Shown: one piece after another, positions 59,664-64,000 of the stretch
Layout: each line of letters starts with the position of its first letter
Position numbering within the stretch: the stretch's first letter is position 1
NCBI RefSeq assembly: GCF_042433955.1
Contig: NZ_JBHLUH010000007.1
Location: 62,001 to 126,000, forward strand
Direction of reading: 5' to 3'
DNA: 64,000 nucleotides
Source: Phytohabitans kaempferiae
GTDB taxonomy: Bacteria; Actinomycetota; Actinomycetes; Mycobacteriales; Micromonosporaceae
The notes under the pieces: generated by a model
Told to the model about the DNA's origin: nothing
Seen by the model: only the letters and a program-made list of their open reading frames with translations
The model's database searches: none
Position numbers and translations under genes: made by a program

Positions 59664-61294
59664 GCGGGCGACCGCTGCGCGACCGCGGCCCGGAGGTCGC
59701 GCTTGAGGAGCTTGCCGCTGGCGTTGCGGGGAAGTGCGGTCACGAACTCGACCCCGCGCGGCACCTTGAAGTTGGCCAGCCGCTGGCGGATCCAGGCGAT
59801 GATCTCGTCGGCGTCGGGCTCCGCGCCGCGCCTCGGCACCACGTACGCCCGGGGCACCTCGCCGAGCCGCTCGTCGGGTACGCCGATGACCGCGACCTCG
59901 GCGATCGCCGGATGGCGGGCAAGCGCCTGCTCGATCTCCGCGGGCGAGACTGTGAACCCGCCGACGAAGAACAGGTCCTTCAGCCGGTCGGTGATCTTCA
60001 GGTTGCCGTCCGCGTCGAGTGTGCCGATGTCGCCCGAGTGCAACCAGCCTTCGGCGTCGATGGTGGCGGCGGTGGTTTCCGGGTCGTCCCAGTAGCCGGG
60101 GGTTACGTTCTCGCCGCGGATCAGCACCTCGCCTGGCTCGCCGGGCGGCAACGGGTTGCCGTCGAGGTCGACCACGCGCAGCTCGATCCCGGGCAGCGCA
60201 CGGCCGCTGGTGTTGGCGATCAACTCGGCACCGTCGCCCTCGCGGCACATGGTCGCGGTGCCGAAGCACTCGGTCATCCCGTACGCGGTGATGAACCGCT
60301 CGAAGGGCAGGTCGGTGCGGGCCCGCTCGACCAGAGCCACCGGCACGACCGCCGCGCCGGTGGCGGCGACCCGCAGCGACGACAGGTCGTACGCCTCCCG
60401 GTCGGCCGACTCGAGCAGGGAGTAGAAGACGGTCGGCGGTCCGTTCATCACCGACACCCCGTGGTCCTGGATCATGCGCAGCACCTCGCGAGTGTCGAAG
60501 ACCCGCAGGGGCACGATCGTCAGCCCCCGCATGAGCGAGGTGATCATGCCGGCCTTGTTGCCGGCGGTGTGGAAGAGCGGGTTGCTGACCAGGTAGCGGT
60601 CGCCGCGGCGCAGGCCCCAGATGCGGCCGTACTTCTCGTACAGGTCGAGTGAGTAGCCGTGCGGGATCGTGACCCCTTTGGCGCGGCCCGTCGTACCAGA
60701 CGTGAAGATGATCTCGGCAAGGTCGCTGGGCTCGACGGCCAGCGCGCTCTCCCGTGCCGTCTCGGCGGAGACCGTGCCCGCGCCGGCCAGGAAGTCGTGC
60801 CAGCCGGTGACACCGGGCTTCGCTGCGCCGGCGTCCGCGATGTCGACCAGGGGTACGCCGGTCAGCACTCCCGGCTCCTCGCGCAGCGCGCCCGCGTAGT
60901 CGTACCCGAGGAAGCCGTCCTCCATGAACACCGCCGCCGCGTCGACACGGGTGAGGATGTCGCGGGCCTCCGGGCCGCGGAAGCGGGTGTTGAGCGGGAC
61001 GACCGTCGCGCCGGCGCAGTGCAGGCCGAGCGACATGATGATCCAACGCTGCGAGTTGGGCGCCCACAGGCCGACCCGGTCGCCGCGCCGGATGCCCATC
61101 GCGATCGCGGCGCGGGCGACGTCGAACGCCGCCTCGCGCAGCGCCGTGTATGTCAGGCGGACGTCCTCGTCGATGACCGCGAGGTCGTCCGGGAAGCGGG
61201 CGGCACTGGCCAGGAGCATGCGTGGTGTGGTGCGCTCCGGCGCGCGCTCGGCTGCCGGTGCGGCGGGGTCTTCGGGGGGTGTCTGTTCGGGCAC
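59660..61294 (-). CDS. Acyl-CoA synthetase (AMP-forming)
   Basis: 544 aa from the GTG at 61294 (AGGAG at 6 bases); a GTG at 61312 overlapping the hydratase stop is the alternative. P-loop IFTSGTTGRAKGVTIPHG, A5 AYGMTECFG, hinge DIGTLDADGNLKITDRLKD and catalytic Lys in NASGKLLKRDL are present. It activates a carboxylic acid, fatty or cyclic, as CoA thioester, the entry step of the pathway. Confidence 0.95.
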   Translation of the reverse strand: MPEQTPPEDPAAPAAERAPERTTPRMLLASAARFPDDLAVIDEDVRLTYTALREAAFDVARAAIAMGIRRGDRVGLWAPNSQRWIIMSLGLHCAGATVVPLNTRFRGPEARDILTRVDAAAVFMEDGFLGYDYAGALREEPGVLTGVPLVDIADAGAAKPGVTGWHDFLAGAGTVSAETARESALAVEPSDLAEIIFTSGTTGRAKGVTIPHGYSLDLYEKYGRIWGLRRGDRYLVSNPLFHTAGNKAGMITSLMRGLTIVPLRVFDTREVLRMIQDHGVSVMNGPPTVFYSLLESADREAYDLSSLRVAATGAAVVPVALVERARTDLPFERFITAYGMTECFGTATMCREGDGAELIANTSGRALPGIELRVVDLDGNPLPPGEPGEVLIRGENVTPGYWDDPETTAATIDAEGWLHSGDIGTLDADGNLKITDRLKDLFFVGGFTVSPAEIEQALARHPAIAEVAVIGVPDERLGEVPRAYVVPRRGAEPDADEIIAWIRQRLANFKVPRGVEFVTALPRNASGKLLKRDLRAAVAQRSPA

Positions 61295-61308
61295 TTCCGG
61301 CTCCTTGG

Positions 61309-62121
61309 TCACTCTCCGCTGAATTGCGGCGGCCGTTTTTGGACGAACGCGGTCAGGCCCTCGCGGAAGTCCTTGCTGCGGGAGGAGATCTCCAGCGAGA
61401 AGCCCTCGGCCCGCAGTTGGTCGTCGAGCCGCTGGTCGGCCGCCTGGTTGATCAGCGCCTTGGTGAGGCCGAGCGCCACCGTCGGTCCGCCCGCGAGCCG
61501 GCTGGCCAGCGCGTGCGCCACGGAGCCCGCTTCGCCGGCGGCCACGACCTCGTGGACGATCCCCCACTCCGCCGCGGTACGCGCGTCGAGCCGCTCGCCG
61601 AGCAGCAGCAGGCGGCGGGCCCGCAACGGCCCGACTGCCCGGGTCACCAGCCAGGTCGCGCCGCTGTCCGGGGTCATCCCCCGGGTGATGAACGGCTCCC
61701 AGAACGTGGTGGTCTCGTCGGCGACCACGAAGTCGCTGGCCAGCGCGAGCTGCATGCCGATGCCGACCGCGTATCCACTGACCGCCGCGACGACCGGCAC
61801 CTGGAGCGCGCACAGTTGGGGGATGAGCCGGTGCGCCTGCGACGGGAGCCGCCGCTGGATCGCGCCCACCCGGGGACGGTTGGTGGGGTCGGCGTTGCGG
61901 CGCACGATGTCGAAGCCGCTACAGAAGTCGTCGCCCTCGCCGGAGAGCACGACGGCGCGCACCTTCTCGTCGTTGTGGGCCGTCTCCAGCGCGTCGTTGA
62001 GCGCGCGGATGCCATCGTCGTTGAGCGCGTTGCGCCGGCCAGGGTCGTTGATGCGCAGGCTGAGAAGGCCGTCGCTTAGGTCGATCTTGACGCTGTCCAA
62101 CGTCGGGTACGGCCTTAACAT
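61309..62121 (-). CDS. Enoyl-CoA hydratase/isomerase
   Basis: 270 aa from the ATG at 62121. Crotonase signatures: GEGDDFCSGFDIV, VPVVAAVSGYAVGIGMQLAL, ADETTTFWEPFITRGMTPDS. A Phe and acidic residues differ from the classical double-Glu hydratase, so isomerase or other crotonase chemistry is possible. Its promoter appears to be leaderless. First gene of the operon 62121 to 58911. Confidence 0.93.
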   Translation of the reverse strand: MLRPYPTLDSVKIDLSDGLLSLRINDPGRRNALNDDGIRALNDALETAHNDEKVRAVVLSGEGDDFCSGFDIVRRNADPTNRPRVGAIQRRLPSQAHRLIPQLCALQVPVVAAVSGYAVGIGMQLALASDFVVADETTTFWEPFITRGMTPDSGATWLVTRAVGPLRARRLLLLGERLDARTAAEWGIVHEVVAAGEAGSVAHALASRLAGGPTVALGLTKALINQAADQRLDDQLRAEGFSLEISSRSKDFREGLTAFVQKRPPQFSGE

Positions 62122-62127
62122 GCAAGC

Positions 62128-62157
62128 ATTATAAAGATGGAAGGTCTGTAACGTCAG
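62128..62157 (-). promoter_or_regulatory. Promoter of the hydratase operon, probably leaderless
   Basis: On the minus strand CTGACG (62157-62152), an 18-base spacer and TATAAT (62133-62128) lie so close that transcription should begin at or within a few bases of the ATG at 62121. There is no ribosome site before this ATG. Leaderless mRNAs are common in actinobacteria. Confidence 0.6.
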
Positions 62158-62228
62158 CCCCACTCGCATGTACTAGCTATCTTTACTATGATTGAATAGC
62201 GGAGCTGAACGGGACAGAGAGGGCTTCC

Positions 62229-63791
62229 ATGAGCGTTGCACCAACGGAGGGCGAGCTGCCCACGGTCGCCCCCGGCAACGCTTCCCTACCGCATCTGCTG
62301 GACGGACACCCCGCGACGCCGGACACCACGATCGTCCACATGGAAAGCGGGTCGCTGACCCTCGCCGAGCTGCGGGACGCCGTGGCGCGGGTCGCCGCCG
62401 CCATCACCAGCGCCGGCATCCGGCCTGGGCACGCCGTGGGCGGCCTGGTCGGTTCGGGCCCTGCGGGCGTGGTCGTGATGTTCGCCGTCTGGACCGCCGG
62501 TGCGGTCTACATCCCGATCAACCGGCGTGCCGCACCCCGCGAGGTCGCCGGGCTGATCTCGGAGACCGCGGCCGACATGTTGCTGGGTACGCCCGAAGAC
62601 CTCGACCGGCAGCACGTCGATGTCGGCATGGTCGAGCTGGACGAGTCGACGTGGGACGCGCGGGTGCGTCGCCCGCGCTCGGGTGGCGGCAATACGTACG
62701 CCCCCGATGTCGCGATGGTGCTGCGCACGTCGGGCACCACCGGGAAGCCGAAGGCAGTGCTGCTGCGCCACCAGAGCACGATCGACGCGCTCGACTCGAG
62801 CCTACGCAAGCTCGCCCGCCGCCGGGGCCCGCGACCGCGACGCGACCCCGGCGCCACGCGGGTCAACCTGATCCCACTCTCGCTGGCGCTGTGGAGTGGG
62901 ATCTTCAACACACTTTTCGCGTTGCGTGCCGGTTTCGGCGTGGTGCTGCTGGAGCGCTTCTCCCCCAATTCGTTCGCCAGCGCGGTACGCGCGCACGGCA
63001 TCAAGTCCACTGTGCTCCCTCCGGCGATGATCAGCGCGCTTTGCGACAGCGACGTCGAATCGCTGGCTCCGCTCGAGATCGTGCGCTCGATCACCGCGCC
63101 GCTGTCGCCCGCGACCGCGCGCCGGTTCCGCGACCGGTTCGGGGTGCTGGTGCTGAACTCGTACGGCCAGACCGAACTGGGCGGCGAGGTCGTCGGCTGG
63201 ACGATCGAGGACATCCGGCGGTTCGGCGACGCGAAGCTCGGCGCGGCGGGCCGCCCGTACGACGACGTGGACGTGCGGATCCTCGACGACGACCGAGGCG
63301 AGCTCGGCATCGACCAGTCCGGGCACATCCACATCCGCTCGCCGTTCCGGATGCGTGGGTACGCCACCGGTGGCAGCCAGGATCCACCACCCGGCGACCG
63401 ATTCGTCGACGGGTTCCTGAGCACCGGCGACATCGGCCGGCTGGACACGGACGGGTTCCTCTGGATCGAGGGCCGGGTCAGCGACATGATCAACCGCGGC
63501 GGGCTGAAGGTCTTCCCGGACGAGGTCGAGGAAGTCCTGCGTCGGCATCCGGCGGTACGCGAGGCCGCGGTCGCCGGGGTGCCGGACAGCCGGCTCGGCG
63601 AGGTACCGTACGCCTGGATCGTGGCCGTCGACGGCGAGTCGGTCGACGGGGCAGCGCTGGCCGCGTGGTGCCGGCAACACCTGGCGCCCTACAAGATCCC
63701 GGTCGAGTTTCTGGCCGCCGACGAGCTGCCCCGCTCGGACCTCGGCAAGCTGCTGCGCCGGGAGCTCCGGGCCGGCGTCGAGCGCCCGTGA
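62229..63791 (+). CDS. Second AMP-forming acyl-CoA synthetase
   Basis: 520 aa from an ATG at 62229 with GAGAGGG. P-loop LRTSGTTGKPKAVLLRH, A5 SYGQTELGGE, hinge DIGRLDTDGFLWIEGRVSDM and Lys in SDLGKLLRREL are present. It is divergent from the hydratase operon. The 107-base gap contains GCTATCTTTA...AATAGC (62171-62196), resembling half of the palindrome at 58889, so a shared regulator is possible. The substrate differs from or overlaps that of the first ligase. Confidence 0.94.
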   Translation: MSVAPTEGELPTVAPGNASLPHLLDGHPATPDTTIVHMESGSLTLAELRDAVARVAAAITSAGIRPGHAVGGLVGSGPAGVVVMFAVWTAGAVYIPINRRAAPREVAGLISETAADMLLGTPEDLDRQHVDVGMVELDESTWDARVRRPRSGGGNTYAPDVAMVLRTSGTTGKPKAVLLRHQSTIDALDSSLRKLARRRGPRPRRDPGATRVNLIPLSLALWSGIFNTLFALRAGFGVVLLERFSPNSFASAVRAHGIKSTVLPPAMISALCDSDVESLAPLEIVRSITAPLSPATARRFRDRFGVLVLNSYGQTELGGEVVGWTIEDIRRFGDAKLGAAGRPYDDVDVRILDDDRGELGIDQSGHIHIRSPFRMRGYATGGSQDPPPGDRFVDGFLSTGDIGRLDTDGFLWIEGRVSDMINRGGLKVFPDEVEEVLRRHPAVREAAVAGVPDSRLGEVPYAWIVAVDGESVDGAALAAWCRQHLAPYKIPVEFLAADELPRSDLGKLLRRELRAGVERP

Positions 63792-64000
63792 GGTGAAGCA
63801 TCTCCCCGTAGCACACCGGCGCCGGTGTCCCACGGCGGCTCCGACGGAGCCAGCGCACCTCATACCTCTACTTAGGGTACAATGATTGTATAGTTGGCAA
63901 GACGCATTGGACACGTGCTGCCTTGACTAGCCGAGCGGTGGCATTAAGTCTGCGTCGAAGCCTAGGTGCGAGAGGGACCCCGTGCGACAACTACGACAGC
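63792..64000. other. Terminal intergenic region with a palindrome
   Basis: TACAAT-G-ATTGTA (63880-63892) is a perfect inverted repeat in an AT-rich patch and is a likely promoter or operator for a gene beyond the window. No coding frame can be supported in the last 200 bases. Confidence 0.5.

Overview
The window is high-GC actinobacterial chromosome, most likely from a member of the Micromonosporaceae. This is inferred from codon use, an SsgA-like sporulation regulator, XRE/DUF5753 regulators followed by small acidic partners, and two actinomycete integrative conjugative elements (AICEs). No taxonomic search was possible.

Layout. 1-2900 is a host region with a partial GntR regulator, a secreted protein, and relics of a CBM2 cellulose-binding module and of an XRE/TPR regulator. 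2904-32748 holds two different AICEs in tandem, both inserted in the 3' half of one tRNA-Val(CAC) gene. Three copies of the same 45-bp att core sit at 2904, 17512 and 32704, and the intact tRNA lies at 32706-32777. Element 1 (2904-17556) carries small membrane proteins, a Nudix/XRE pair, XRE-DUF5753, a GntR repressor, a TraB/FtsK-like DNA translocase, SpdB, a CPCC-type protein on the opposite strand, an HUH replication initiator, Xis and an integrase broken by a frameshift. Element 2 (17512-32748) carries an uncharacterised two-gene cassette, a PIN toxin-antitoxin pair, a minimal GntR repressor with three matching operators, and an XRE/TPR regulator. Its transfer operon has the TraB membrane and ATPase modules on separate genes with an SSB between them. 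It also encodes SpdB, a protein resembling tRNA-guanine transglycosylase and DpdA, Rep, Xis, and an integrase containing a LacI-type helix-turn-helix.

32931-53170 is host chromosome. It holds a PGPGW membrane protein, an SsgB-like regulator, a decayed S15-type hydrolase, AraC, Rrf2 and MarR regulators, and a VOC protein. A two-component system lies divergent from a LolA/RseB-like protein plus ABC exporter. An orphan ABC binding lipoprotein is paired with a methyltransferase. There is also an XRE-DUF5753/DUF397 pair, two membrane or cytosolic unknowns, and a DsbA/VKOR disulfide pair.

53291-63791 is a catabolic gene set: two SDRs, two LLM flavin enzymes, an amidohydrolase, an acyl-CoA dehydrogenase, a hotdog protein, an enoyl-CoA hydratase and two acyl-CoA ligases. 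Together they suggest activation and beta-oxidation-like degradation of an unidentified carboxylic acid. A perfect palindrome at 58889 lies between its two minus-strand blocks.

The most notable points are the tandem AICEs with one disabled and one domain-inserted integrase, the DpdA/TGT-like gene inside a conjugation operon, the split TraB, and long inverted repeats at equivalent places in both elements.
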